From positions 20,049,883 to 20,113,882 of the forward strand of contig NC_062978.1 of NCBI RefSeq assembly GCF_023078275.1: a stretch of 64,000 nucleotides of DNA, read 5' to 3'. Positions 9,433 to 21,178 of this stretch are shown in pieces. Both the position numbers and the translations under genes were made by a program. The notes under the pieces were generated by a model, which saw only the letters and a program-made list of their open reading frames with translations, was not told the DNA's origin and did no database searches. Every line of letters begins with the position of its first letter. Position 1 is the stretch's first letter. Source of the DNA: Leguminivora glycinivorella (taxonomy: Eukaryota > Arthropoda > Insecta > Lepidoptera > Tortricidae).

Positions 9433-10200
9433 GGTTATATTATATTGGTTTTCGGTAAAACATCCGAAATTCTCTTAATTTTCTCTTAAATATTCCATTT
9501 ATGAATACCGTAAACCTTTTTCAGCAATATATACATAAGTGTGGTATTTTTTTCTGGAATACGTCCGTACTTGTATCTAGTGTACATTAAAAAATGTGAC
9601 AATGTCGGACAAAAAATCGGACAACGCGTCAAGCGGGGCGTTTCGGAAATAGGTACCAACACTTTATCTAAACAAGTAAACACATTAATTAACACTTTAT
9701 AAAACGAGTCTACCACTTTTGAAAGATTAGAAGATTGTCTGGCTGGATACATGCTTACTTTTACCGTAGGATACATTATATATACATGTAGAATTCATCC
9801 CAAACCCTTTTGCCCTTTAAAATCTGGTATTATTAGATTTATTTTGATAGGTACTCTTGGCATAAACTCTTTCATTAGCGTAAGCGCTTAGGCAAACACA
9901 AAAGGTTTGAGAATTTACATTTGTATTAATTGAATATAATTATTGTTGCGCCACCTTACGGCGCAGATTTGGGAGTGCGGTCCGCTGTATGCAACATGAA
10001 GCCAATAATATATGGAATTTTATATTAATGTTATTATGTGGTTAGCATATAGTATCCTAATACTTTCCGAACACCTATTCATTATTTCGAGTAGGTATTA
10101 TCTGGCAAATATCAATAACATTATTTCAGTTGTATTTTTTTATTACTTAATCATCATATTGTCCTGGCCGATTTCGACCACGGCGACTGTTTAAAACTGG
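9433..10200. other. Unassigned AT-rich DNA
   Basis: A 96-codon minus-strand frame at 9486-9776 has no recognisable domain. CGCCACCTTACGGCGCA at about 9950 is a small GC-rich inverted motif. Nothing else is seen. Confidence 0.45.
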
Positions 10201-10440
10201 TTATCGAGTCTTTAATTCCTCACGCTTCAAATCGAGAGCCATTCGTCTTTGTTCTTCGAAGGCCTGCACTTTTGTCCTCGCTGTATGCCTCCACTTTGAC
10301 CGATCTTGTGCCAAAGTCTCCCAGTGCGATAGTTCAATGTCACATACCCGCATGTGGTGCTTCAGCACATCTTTATAGCGCAAGAATTGGCCACCCTATT
10401 TCCGCTTGCCATCTCGTAGCTCAGAATAAAAGATGCGCTT
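10201..10440 (-). pseudogene. LINE ORF2 C-terminal remnant
   Basis: Read from 10440 down, the frame gives KRIFYSELRDGKRK, a stop, then FLRYKDVLKHHMRVC and a stretch with WETLAQDRSKWRHTAR and FEEQRRMALDLKREE, ending at 10201. The pattern (…ELxxGKR…RYKD…W…A.DR..WR……FE..RR) matches, from memory, the extreme C-terminus of a common class of LINE reverse-transcriptase proteins. An in-frame TAG breaks it after GKRK, and nothing of the RT domain is present, so it is a 5'-truncated dead copy. Its role when intact would be reverse transcription of the LINE transcript. Confidence 0.65.
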
Positions 10441-10772
10441 ACTGAAGATGTGATTACTTAAGAATTGAAACTGATATTGAATTGAATTTTAAAATGTTTA
10501 CATTTTTTGTGGAATGTATAGACAATAATCGTTTCGAAGTAAATATTTGAACTCACACCAATTCTGACCAACACAGTCAAATAAGAACATATTTCTTCTC
10601 CATTTCTATCTTTACACCTTAAAACAAAGGCGCCCGTGTCTGTCTAGGTCTACACACCATTTACTATTGGAAATATAATTTGAAAGCAAAAATTCTTGAT
10701 GTGTCTACAATTCATGTGATATTTTCAGCTACGAAGTTGATGGGCCCCTTCAATAAATGTAAATGAAATAAA
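10441..10772. other. Unassigned AT-rich DNA
   Basis: No gene or repeat boundary is seen. Confidence 0.5.
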
Positions 10773-11016
10773 AATAAAAAGGATCGTTCAAACTTTGCAA
10801 TAGTGATTTTTGAGGTCATAATGGACAACTTTTTTTATGGGACCAATTCTAAAAAAGTAAAAAAAAAATTTGCTGTTTCATACATTTCGACTATCATTAT
10901 GCTCATCATGGAACAGCCAAATTTTGTTTTGAGATTTCGGCATTGGTCCCATTAATAAATCTTGTTCATTATGACCTCAAAAGTCACTATGCAAAGTCTG
11001 AACGGTCCTTTTTATT
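10773..11016. mobile_element. MITE with about 70-bp inverted arms
   Basis: The left arm AATAAAAAGGATCGTTCAAA, with CTTTGCAATAGTGA and TTGAGGTCATAATGGACAA, mirrors the right arm TTGTTCATTATGACCTCAA, with GTCACTATGCAAAG and CGGTCCTTTTTATT. The centre is AT-rich. There is no coding capacity. Confidence 0.7.
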
Positions 11017-11447
11017 CCACCCTGTCTATACATAAAAACATTAAACTCTTGGTTCCTCATCGTCCTCCACCATCCACTTTAAGTATGAAACTGTCTCCGG
11101 TTTTTTCCGCTCGGTGGCGCTTTATCTAATTACCCGGCCCGCTAACTCCATCGGGGTCGTCTTGGGAACGCGACCACCCGGCGATTTGCCACCAGGCCTT
11201 ATTGTATACGTTTAATTGCTATGAGAATAATTTTACTAGGCGTTTATATATGTATGTATTATTTTAGTGTGTAAGAGATTTAATTTATATAACAAACTGA
11301 AAAGCTATTATACAAATTTTGACTTGTGCTGGCTGGTAGAAATTACCTATAGACGATGATTGTGAGTCATAAATATTGAATAAATTGATAGATTTGATTT
11401 AGTTTCATGTTTTATAGTCAGTATTTTTGGTGTTGGTGTGGTGAAAA
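11017..11447. other. Unassigned DNA
   Basis: No recognisable feature is seen beyond a short GC-rich patch at about 11110-11200. Confidence 0.5.
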
Positions 11448-11640
11448 ATGTTGTGTTTCACTCGGCGGCAAACTTTGTTTAACCTTCATGCCTTGAAACC
11501 CTCGCAACGCTCGAGATTCCACTTTCTGAACCGCGAGTGTAGCGAATATTGGAATCTTTCACTTGCTCGGGATTCAATAGTGGCACGTGCGGTTAAACAG
11601 CAATTTTGCCCCCTTGTAAAACAGATAGTTATTCTCTGTT
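11448..11640 (-). repeat. Interspersed repeat related to 1968-2100
   Basis: On the minus strand it opens ACAAGGGGGCAAAATTGCTG and runs through AAGTGAAAGATTCC and a CGAGCG-type motif, corresponding to the left part of the 1968-2385 repeat. The open frames on both strands here follow the repeat and are not genes. Confidence 0.5.
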
Positions 11641-12492
11641 GTTGGACTAAAAAATAGTTTTTTTTGCAGTAATATGTAAAGCTAAACAGTTCATAATTAA
11701 CAAACTTAGTATTTTCAATAAAAGACATATCGCACACGTTATTACTTTAACCTCTCGGCCAATATTACTTCATATCGTCTGAAGCACCCCTATCTCCTCT
11801 ATATTCATAGAACCCAAATGATATTCAGAGATATAAAATTCAAATGTACCTACTGGTATGATCACACGAGGAATTAGAGTTAGTGCCATAAATCGTACCT
11901 TAGCACCCGCGCCTCCCCAAACGCGTTTATTGTCTACGGTATAAAATAATTAAATTTCCATAACCAAAAAGATCACAAAAGTATGGATATGGCAGTTAAT
12001 TTCGACTGAACATGCACGTTTGGCGCGTCTTGATGGAACGCTACAACGTGATAGGTTGATGAGTTCGTTTCGCGCACGTGATTGGTCGCATACACTGCAC
12101 ACTTGGCTCGCATTCGTGAGCAGCGGCATCGCTGTGCTGGCAACATTTTTGGTCCCGACTCTTCATCGGTAATTTAAAAAAACTTAAACAGGCCTGAATA
12201 TTTAATACTTTTTCATTGGGACTGGGACATGATGTAACACCAAGGACTCATTAGATTGTTTATTAAAAACAAAATACCGGTTTATTTTTATGGTTTACGT
12301 GCCGGTTTACGAGCGGTGGTTTTGGTGCTTGTATGCCACATCCTGAGAAAGTATGTAAGTCAACGAAAGTGCCACATCGCCCCTTTCTCCCCCGCTCTAT
12401 GCGTTACATGACTCATTAGTCATATGATTTGAAGGCTGGGAGAATGGTGGCTCATCTGATACATGTATATAGTTTTTAATATACTGAGTATA
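11641..12492. other. Unassigned DNA
   Basis: No gene is recognised. A short stretch at 12000-12150 is less AT-rich (CGCGCACGTGATTGG) but shows no exon signature. Confidence 0.45.
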
Positions 12493-12671
12493 TCCATACT
12501 AATATTATAAATGGGAAAGTGTGTGTGTCTGTTTGATTGTCCGTCTTTCACGGCAAAACGGAGCGATGAATTGACGTGATTTTTTTAAATGGAGATAGTT
12601 GAAGGGATGGAGAGTGACATAGGCTACTTTTTTCTCTTTCTAACGCGAGCGAAGCCGCGGGCAAAAGCTAG
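12493..12671 (+). mobile_element. Lep1-like non-autonomous Helitron
   Basis: The left end A|TCCATACTAATATTATAAA and right end GCGGGCAAAAGCTAG|T are both intact. At 179 bp it is the same length as the copies at 41055 and 58961. The 3' end is preceded by the small stem CGCGAGCGAAGCCGCG. Confidence 0.85.
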
Positions 12672-12909
12672 TATGTAATAGTTTGAAATACTTATTACAG
12701 TCCTAGGTACTATAGGGAGTCTATTCTCTTCTATCAACTATTCTCATACTAGTGCTGTAGATATTTATCTATTCTTTCTCTAGGACGCAAAACATTTGAC
12801 ATTTTGGCTAGACACTCAATTTGATACTTATTATACTCGTATCAGTTTTCATTCTATTTGCCTTTTATACTGAACCATTTTTATATTGAAATATACATAT
12901 GTGATATGA

Positions 12910-13240
12910 ATAAATGAAATGAAATGAAATGAAAGCATTTATTTCGGACAACAATACATCCATATTATGTTAGTAATAACTTAAAAACTATACTTAATAT
13001 ACGTTAGTAGAAAGTATAACTACAATTGGACTGAAGATGCAAGGACATCCAGTGGGTGAGGATAGGGCTGTCCACCCTCTCAGCAATCACCTTCAGGAGA
13101 GTGTTGGTACTGCCTCGAACGCGCTCGCACAGAGACGCCACCCGCTTCCGCATCACGGCGTGGAAGCCGTCCGTCCTCCAGGCGGCGAACATTCCTGACG
13201 CACTGCAGCGCCAGTTATTGAGTTAATAAAAAAACCCTTT
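12910..13240 (-). pseudogene. LINE 3' end with C-terminal coding remnant and (ATTTC)n tail
   Basis: Reading the minus strand from about 13240, the frame gives WRCSASGMFAAWRTDGFHAV, then MRKRVASLCERVRG, LLKVIAERVDSPILTHW, and stops near 13004. From memory this matches the C-terminus of a family of lepidopteran LINE proteins. It is followed by a 3' UTR with GTCCGAAATAAATG and a tail of repeated ATTTC units (about 12915-12945), a typical LINE end. The RT domain is absent, so the copy is strongly 5'-truncated. Confidence 0.6.
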
Positions 13241-13445
13241 TTAAATTATAGTAATCTAATTTAAACAAATTGTAAATAAACATCTGATCAAGGTTTTTAT
13301 TCGAGTAGCAAGAAAATGCTCCCGGGAGTGGAAGTAATGTCCTCAATAACACCTCAATTGTACCTACCATATTCTTAGAAATAAATATTATGATTATGAT
13401 TATGATTATGAATGACTGTCTTATAATTTAAGCGTTTTATTAATG
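13241..13445. other. Unassigned AT-rich DNA
   Basis: A short run of TATGAT units (13387-13410) is the only pattern seen. Confidence 0.5.
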
Positions 13446-13805
13446 TATATTTCTAACTTTAAGGGAAGATTCTTTAGATCATATACAATTGATTTCTCTA
13501 AGAAACTAACCTCTTAACTCTTACGGTTATTGAGTTATTAAAAAAATAAAGATAATTACTGAACACGTGTGTGACAGCCTTTACCAATTCCTAATGTTAT
13601 TTGTTTTGACATGTGCCGTCAATCACTTGACACTAACTTGAATGTTATTCTTAAGGGTCTCTCACACTAATAAATTCATTTATTATGTATGAAAATGATG
13701 AAAATTTGTTTTTTTGCGAATTTAACTAAAAGTGATATACAGGTTGGTCCCTGATAATGAACCTAGCTACGTGTCGAATTTAACGGAAAACAAAAAAACA
13801 CGGTG
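13446..13805 (-). mobile_element. Tc1/mariner-like MITE, CACCGTG family (minus)
   Basis: Reverse-complement copy of 6226-6586. It ends on the plus strand with TTAACGGAAAACAAAAAAAC and CACGGTG|TA, and shares CACACGTGTTCAG-like and CCACTTCC-like blocks in reverse. The other terminus is degraded. Confidence 0.6.
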
Positions 13806-14538
13806 TATATAGGTGACAGTTATTCTTAAGCAAATTCTTAAACAAATAATTTTGTGTCTCCAGAAACAATTTATTAAAAAACAAAACTCCAAAGTAGATA
13901 TCTGAAATTCGCACTTAATAAAACTTAATTATATTAGCCCCTAAATAAAATTATACTGCAATAGACATTTGGGCAGCAGTTTAAAGTTCTCGGTAGGAAG
14001 TTGATTGAACCTCGCGATTTAGGGCCAGTGGAACGAGTTTTTAACGAAAGTTTTTAACAAGCATTTTGGTGCTGGATCTGAAAATATCAATAAAATGTAC
14101 AGGTATGTTAACAGGTTTTATTACAATACTTGCCTCAACAAATAGAAATATTTATCATATTGAGGTCATATTTAATTAAGCACTTTTCTTATATCGCAGT
14201 GTAATTTTCTATCAAACTCTTAATGGCTGAGTGGCACTGGAACTTGGGCAATTTCATGTGCTCTGCCTATCCCATTTTTATATCTACTTAATTTACCCGG
14301 TCGTTTTCTCTATAGTTCTTTATAATAGTGTCTGGCAGTAGCGTGATAGAAATGATGATGCAGATAAGTAACTTAATACTGCGTATTATAATCGTAATCT
14401 CTGTTCGAATCTGAATCGTAATCGTAATCGTAATCTGCGTAATCGTGGGTCGTATCCAAAGTAATCAAAATATTACTCCAGTTCAATTCACCCTCGGTCA
14501 AAATCTAATCCTAAACCTAAACGAGATAATTAAATAAA
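13806..14538. other. Unassigned DNA with a retroposon fragment
   Basis: GTGGCACTGGAACTTGGGCA (14231-14275, through GTGCTCTGCCTATCCC) is a short remnant of the 240-bp retroposon family. A TCGTAA short tandem run lies at 14408-14440. Nothing else is recognised. Confidence 0.5.
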
Positions 14539-14698
14539 TCCATAATAATATTACAAATGGGAAAGTGTGTACAGACACAAACAGTTGTTTGTCCGTTTTT
14601 CACGGCAAAACGGAGCAACGAATTGACGTGATTTTTTAAGTGTAGATAGTGGAAGGGATGGAGAGTGACATAGGCTACTTTTTCTCCCTTTCTCACGT
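14539..14698 (+). mobile_element. Lep1-like Helitron, 3'-truncated
   Basis: It starts TCCATAATAATATTACAAAT and contains CGTTTTTCACGGCAAAACGG, but breaks off after CTTTCTCACGTGA, lacking the CTAG terminus. Confidence 0.65.
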
Positions 14699-16846
14699 GA
14701 ATTAAATTAACTGTAGTTTAACTTCAGTGCCACTGAGCCTAAATATTTTAATTAAGTCGTATAAGAAACCCTATCGACTAACTTAGCGGGGCTAGATTGG
14801 ATCAAATTTGCTTGTAAAGTGTATTTTAATGCTTTCCTTCGCTGATTAAATCTGTCTGAAACAACCCTAATATTATTCGACTGAAACATAAATTTATGTT
14901 CGTATTTGCAGATGTTTTTAACGAACAGGCTTTTACGATTATTTACTTATTATTATTTTATTCTAGATAACTCAATATTGTCAAATATTCAAGGCTGATG
15001 AATGTCAAATTTTAGAAAATTCCTTTTGCTGATCCGCGTACAGATAACATGCTAGGCCAGTCAATCAATGTTTACTTGCGTATTTTTTTTAATGCAATTA
15101 ATGAAAAAATACGCAAATAAATACATATAACAAACCACCACCAAAAATACAAAACTCGACCGTGTTTCGCCTCCCTACGAGGCATCTTCAAAGGCAAAGC
15201 GAAATAAATTTCTAAGATAGCAAAACATTTTTCTAAATTTTGATTATCATGGATTTCCGCAAAGTAACGTTTGATTCCATTGATTGATGAAGTATTTTAA
15301 CAATGATTATCTAATTGAAATTCCTGTTCTACTTTGAACCATAAAATGTCACCGTACCTAATATTAAAATGTTTCTCATAAACTCATAATTACATCTACG
15401 CAAAAACCGCTCAAACCCAATTTACCGTTTTCAAATAAAAATTCATCACAGTTCATCTTCAGCCGGCAAGTAGCTTAAAGGCAAAGAACGACGCAACTTC
15501 TCAAACCTCGTATATCGACTTACACGATCTATGAAAAAGCAGTCTCATTTCTTTACCCATAAAAGTCGTATCTCAAGAGAGAACGGTAACTTGATATTAT
15601 GATATTAAGGTAATTCGGTCCCGGCTGCTAGAGGCGCTTTGACTCTGAGGTGACAATATTATTCCCGCCAAAATTGGGGACTGGCATTTATTAGAGTGAG
15701 ACCAGCAACAAAGGGATGATATTGAATTGTAAGGAAACGAACAAGAAGGGATGAAATAGGGGAATGGATGTGGCGTTTTAAAACTGTATGATTTTAAGGT
15801 TGGAAGTGTAATTTTTGAAAAAAAATTTATAAATAAATGTCATAAACCTTTTTAACCTTAAAAAAAAAAACTGTATGATATCATACTACATTTTATTATG
15901 AGTATAGCTTATTTATTAGAGTGATGGCAGGTGGACTAAGATGTTGACGGAATGGGTCCGCTTACAGATGTAGTACTAAAAGATTTGCCTTCGTATTGTT
16001 ACGGAAACATACGCACATATCATGCTATTTCAGTCAGTCTCAGTACAAGATGTACTGACATTGGCTGAACTGGCATGACAAATACGAACGTTTTCGGAAA
16101 AATACGAAGGAAACCATTTCGCGGTACATCTGTACAAATGTAAGAAGTGCCTAGCATTCGTTAGCTTGTTGGCATCCGTTTCTAGCTTTACCCGCGATGT
16201 CTGTCTGGTTTTTAAATAGCGCCTGATGAAAAAAGAAATGCAATAATAAGTCAATTTTAACATCTTACATCAATTATCAGGCGTTGCCTTAATTATCTCA
16301 CTTTCGGGAAGGAGATGAGATAATAAATACCCTCTTAAAACAAACTATCTCTGTACTATTTTTTTTTTAATTGAGCTGTTTAAACGTGAAGAGGTAAGAT
16401 ATAGACCGACTTCACTTTTGCAACTTTATTAATTTTATCAAGCATTTAAAGCAGGTACAACCGTAAATAATATGGAATTACTATGAAATACTGAGGAGTG
16501 ACGTCACGACCAACTCATTTACTTTATATCTTTTTCTCTTCGACTTATTAAATATAAATTATGTTTAAAAATAACTACTGTCCATATTTTTCTTCCTAAT
16601 TATGTGATGCTTTATTTCGTGCACTGAATAAACTATTTTATTTTAAGTATAGGAAACTAGCCTATTGTCGACTTATTTTGTCTGACTATACCGCGTAATT
16701 TTCTTTTTTCTTCATTTTTTCAAGCAGAATAGAGAACTTTCCAATAAATTGAATCGAAAACTGACGAAAAAAGAAATAGAATGAAATTGTACGCAGTCAC
16801 CTCAAAATTGACACGCTCGGCGTGACAGATCAGCGCTGGGCGGGAG
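14699..16846. other. Unassigned AT-rich DNA
   Basis: About 2.1 kb without a gene that I can support. A small inverted pair, TTGCGTATTTTTT (15077) with AAAAAATACGCAA (15105), encloses a short loop. A 77-codon minus frame at 16030-16263 has no recognisable features. Confidence 0.45.
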
Positions 16847-16850
16847 AGGT

Positions 16851-17160
16851 TGAAGTGTGGGGTGCTTCGGGTGTAATGATAACTCAAAAGTCAAGTCAAT
16901 ACTCTTCTTTTATTCAATAAAAATCGTGCTTATATACTATCCTGGTCACGGTCAATAGTCATTCCCATCTGTTTTAACATTATATTTTATTGTATGTTTT
17001 ATGACCAATAATCATTACTTTAATTATACCATAAACTTTATGATTATTTATAATTACATCGTAAAACTCTATGATCCATAACACACAGCTGCATGAGCAT
17101 AGGGTTGTCACTCTGTATGAGATGAGTTATATATCATCAGGGTTGTCACACTACACTACA
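16851..17160 (-). repeat. 3' LTR of the minus-strand element
   Basis: 310 bp. Its internal edge (17160) is followed by the polypurine tract and its outer edge (16851) is preceded by the AGGT target duplication. The AATAAA signal is at 16909-16914 on the minus strand. Confidence 0.9.
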
Positions 17161-17180
17161 GCTTTCCCCTTTTTTTTTGA
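17161..17180 (-). other. Polypurine tract
   Basis: The plus strand shows GCTTTCCCC followed by a T run, so the minus strand has a run of A, then GGGGAAAGC, immediately before the 3' LTR start TGTAGTG. This is the expected plus-strand DNA primer. Confidence 0.75.
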
Positions 17181-18653
17181 GTTAAAAATAGTTGGATTAT
17201 ACATGACAACTGTTTTTGGCTTTTGACTTTTTTTTTTTTTACTTATTTCTACTGGGATACATTTTTAATTGATTATAGATTCTTAATTAAGATCTGAATA
17301 TAATAAAAAATCTTATTGCTAGTTGGTTATGCAAAAAAAAAATCATTATAAGTTTAAGATAGCTATATGTGTATAGTGTATAGGTGTGTATATGTGTGCC
17401 AATGAGTGTTTTTTTTAGCAATTCCTTACTTGGATGGTGTCATCTGATCATAATATGTTTTAATTTTACTAATGACATTATTCATAAACACTTTACAATC
17501 TTCCATTAGATCTGTTGTCTTTGCCTGTCATATTGACTTCTGTATTTATTTGAAAGGGATAAAAACAATTTTAACCTTATTTTTGTGTGCAGACGAAATG
17601 CATCACAAACGGTAAGGGTACACAACGCATTTTCATTTATGGCTATTACTCAGCTCAATAGTTCAATACATATTTATTTGCTCAGGATACAAGAAAAAAA
17701 AATTATCGCTCACCCTGGCAATTACAACATATTATATAATATTTCATATATTGTGGCATCACTTTTAAAGCATCACACAATTTCACTAATAATTTCGTGT
17801 TTGTTTCGCGTTATGCTTTAGGTATTTTTTGAAGTATTTTCTATTCATTTTTTTTTTTGTCTAACTGCGTTGTGTTTGTGATTTTAGTTTTACTACTACA
17901 TGCTATAGAAGAAAGGATGTAGTTGCGTAAAATTACACTTTTGGTTTTGGGTATTTATATTGTGGTGAAAATAGTTCGACTTCTAATTTTTTTTTTTTTG
18001 AATTTTTGATACCGATTAATTTGAAATTTATTGTTGGCTGCTTTTTACTTGTATTAAGTTGGTTGTTTTTTTTGTTAACGTGTTTGTACGTGAGTTGTAC
18101 TCGAGTTATGTATATTTTTGTCATTTTATTTTAGTAAGGTCTGATTATTTGTGGTATTTTTATAGATGATTTAAACTATTTTGTATAGCGTAATCACGCT
18201 ATAGTATTTTTTTTTAACAAGAAAATGCCAAGAGATGTTAATTTATTTGGTAGTTCAGATTTTTTTTTTTTGCTCGAGATAAAATATAATAAATTAGTTA
18301 GTTTATTTGAACTTTCTAATTTTGAGGTTATAATATATATTATATGATATTTGTATTCTAGTTACTTTTGTGAGTTGTGTATGCAGTAATTCTGACTTGT
18401 GATTTGAGTTAAAAAAAAAATTTGTTGTACGTATAGCGATTGATGTAGTGAGTATTGTGGTTATTTTTATTTTTCATATTCTTATCCCCTCTTTTTTTTT
18501 AAGGTGTTTTTTTTTAGATTTGTATTCCTATTTTAATAAATTTTTATACCTATGTCGTTTTGTGATATCAATTTTGTTTGGGGTAAAAGTATTTGTTTTT
18601 AGTACCTACACCTCTTTTCCGCAGATAAAACCTGCTTACTAAACTTGTTAGAG

Positions 18654-18691
<38 letters not shown>

Positions 18692-20513
18692 TTTGTACTA
18701 CTGGCGATTACAATTATACTTTTAGTATTGTTCATACATTCAGGCATTGCTTTTAAGCATCACACTATTTTGTGTGTCCAAGAGTCTCCACGATTGATTC
18801 TCGATCGAATCATGGTCAGGCGTCAAGGATTTCATACCTGCTTATTACATAGAAATCAATTCCCATGAGCCATAGTACCTTAATGTCTGCATTGGGAAAT
18901 AATGTAAGCTTCTTCGTGATACATGAAGTTCACTTTTCTTTTAAAGAGTACACTGCGCATTTTAGCGCATCCGGTCGGCCGACCCTACATTACAATACAT
19001 AAATATTAAGGATACAAAAAATATATTTATTATAGCGCGCTGATACATACTCAATAAATGTAGTATGTTTTTCCAGACATATGCTTTCACACATTAGAAC
19101 GCAATAGCTTTGCGTGTGCCCAAGGACCTTCACAATTGAGAGCTCGCTCGAATTGGTTTTGGTTTCAAGGGGGCTGTGTCTGGTTTGTATCCTGGTGTAC
19201 TCTGCTTACATTATAATTTACTAGCTATACCCAGTATTGTTAATAATGTCGGTTTGAAAACATAAAAGCATTTAAGAGTCACAATAACTTTTAGGTGATC
19301 AGGCTAATCGTTGGTTGCGACACTTAACTGATTTTGCTTTCCCGACAAGACGTTTATCTTATGTTTTTTTTTTTCTGTTACTTGTAAACATACTTATGTA
19401 ATTATTTAATTGTTTTATTTAGGTTTATACAATTTATATTATCCTCTTTTTACTGTCATTAAATAATATTAATTTTGCATATCAGCAGTTTAAAACACTT
19501 TTTTTTTTTTTTAATATATTGATATTGTCCTTGTCCTTAGTACCTTACAGCCTGAGATCTGTCCGGTCTCGATACTACTGAGAGAGAGAAAATAAATTAT
19601 ATCTATACATCACTTTTTTATTTTACGAATATTGAGTGATTACTGGATTTAGGCTATGTCAGTTTTTTTAACTGCCTACCTGATTATTAAATACTTAATA
19701 ATTACGTTTGGTACGGTGGTAAGTTGGGATCTTTCTAGTTTGCCTCTTGTCTGCGCTGTGGCCCTAATTTTCTAATCTGTTCTTGTAAAGTTTTTAATTG
19801 TTCGTATAAATTTTGAATATTGGTCATTATTTTCCACACATTTTTATATTAAGTTACACTTGGTTGTACGAAATACTCAATTACTCACATCATGGATCAA
19901 AAGAACTAATGACATTAAGAGGGCTTTCGTGTGAAAAACAGCCAGCCAGTTTTCAAAAAATTTGCCAAAAATAAATAATAGCAATTTATAATCACTAAGG
20001 CCTAACAGCAATTTAAGTAAACGTTGCTGATTAATTAAGTACAAAAATTATTTCGATGTGATGTAGATTTTCATAGAAATTGTCACTTAATTTTAGGTAA
20101 TTTCTGAAAAAAAAAAATTAAATTCGTCTTAGCTTTGTTTACTCTTTTTTTTTTAAAAAAAAAACCTTATAATAAAAATGTAGTCTGAGAAGTTTGTAGT
20201 ACAGGGTATACGAATTATAAATTTACCTGTTTTAGTAATCAAAAGTGTCCAAATTTTACAAATAAGATCGACTAACTCAGCTCTATACATGTGTTTTTCT
20301 AAACGTGCATTAGAAAAAAAAAATCATAATTAATTTAGTGACTGGGTTTTCAAAAATCCAGTCTTATAAAAATCAAGATAATAAGATGCTCTAACTGTAA
20401 TTTGAATTCAATAAATCTATTGGATAACGGAAAGTGTAGTATTTTACCGACTAAAACTATCAATTTTACATTATTTTGACGTATTTTTTTTTTTGAAAGC
20501 AGCCTTAATATAG
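17181..20513 (-). other. Non-coding AT-rich interior of the LTR element
   Basis: About 3.3 kb with no long frame on either strand. In element sense it is A-rich with repeated A runs, the longest about 32 nt (plus strand T run near 18657-18688). Two diverged repeats of about 50 bp are recognisable at 18779-18830 and 19117-19170; on the plus strand both have GTGTCCAAG/GTGCCCAAG, then a CACGATTGA/CACAATTGA motif and a CTCG…CGAAT motif. There is no trace of RT or integrase. Confidence 0.6.
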
Positions 20514-20700
20514 CTATGCTAACATTGTACCTGTATATTTTATGGTGTTGTCGCCGCGCAGGGGGGTCCGGCTGGTGGTCATGGAGGTGGCTTCGCTGGC
20601 TGCGAAGGGCTCGTTCTGGTTCGGAGAGGTGTGGGCTGGGGCCGGGTACTCGTCGGAGGTGGCGACGGGACTCGTGCTTGTAGGTGCTCTTTCTAAACGT
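20514..20700 (-). other. Overlapping Ser/Thr/Pro-rich open frame
   Basis: In the minus-strand phase that is -1 relative to the 86-codon gene, the sequence stays open across its stop codon and reads LERAPTSTSPVATSDEYPAP, then PNQNEPFAASEATSMTTSRT, and ends at a TAG at 20516-20514. The GC-rich island ends about 25 bp before this stop, so the composition fits this frame being coding. It could be the lost or frameshifted C-terminal half of the small membrane protein, or a second protein. No AUG of its own is obvious near the overlap. Confidence 0.4.
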
Positions 20701-20953
20701 TCTGCTGCCCTTTGCTGGCGTTGCGCATCACTGCGGAGACTGCTTGACGCTCGATTTTTCTTGTGAGATGCTTGTGTATTTTCTTCCAGAGCGCATAGGC
20801 GAAGATGACGGCGATTACCACGAGTACAGTTGTAGTCAAGTAGATTGTGACTCTACCGCTGTCCGTTTGGATAGTATGGGCGCTGTTGGAGGCTCCGTTC
20901 TGCGCTGTTATGATTTCTTCTTTCTTTTCGTCCTTAGTGTATGCGCTGCCCAT
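20693..20953 (-). CDS. Small myristoylation-type membrane protein of the LTR element
   Basis: An 86-residue protein. It begins MGSAYTKDEKKEE: Gly2 with Thr6 fits the N-myristoylation consensus, and a charged stretch follows. One hydrophobic segment, TIYLTTTVLVVIAVIFAYAL (about residues 36-55), is followed by a basic patch (KKIHKHLTRKIER), as in a single-pass membrane protein with a basic cytoplasmic side. It is the only coding-like frame in the element, lies about 225 nt downstream of the primer site in the element's own sense, and sits in a GC-rich island while the rest of the element is AT-rich. I recall similar short MG…TM proteins in insect LTR elements, but cannot name a family. The function is unknown; tethering something to the membrane is a guess. 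A Ser/Thr/Pro-rich frame continues past the stop in another phase (to 20514). Confidence 0.6.
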   Translation of the reverse strand: MGSAYTKDEKKEEIITAQNGASNSAHTIQTDSGRVTIYLTTTVLVVIAVIFAYALWKKIHKHLTRKIERQAVSAVMRNASKGQQNV

Positions 20954-21163
20954 GTTGTGCGGTGGTGCTGGTTAAGATGTGGCTAACGCGGTTTAACGTG
21001 GCTTGGTGACTTGGCGGCGCTCGGCTTACGCATGGCAACGTGGTAGCTGGGTGATACAGTCTCAGAGCGCGCGCCGTGGAGGCTGATGTGGCGCGGTTGT
21101 AGTTCGGAGTGTGCGGGCGGGGTGGGCTGCCTCGAGCAGATGGCTAGTGCTCGAGCAGCCCGA

Positions 21164-21178
21164 CTGGCAGGATCGCCA
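21164..21178 (-). other. Primer binding site, tRNA-Arg type
   Basis: The minus strand reads TGGCGATCCTGCCAG directly after the LTR. This is complementary to the 3' end CTGGCAGGATCGCCA of insect tRNA-Arg(ACG) as I remember it, 15 of 15 bases. Confidence 0.75.

Noticed and set aside
20542..20986. Plus-strand frames of 74 and 100 codons in the GC-rich island
   Set aside because: They are antisense to the 86-codon gene of the minus-strand LTR element and read as Val/Leu/Cys-rich shadow sequence; element polarity is fixed as minus by the primer site and polypurine tract.
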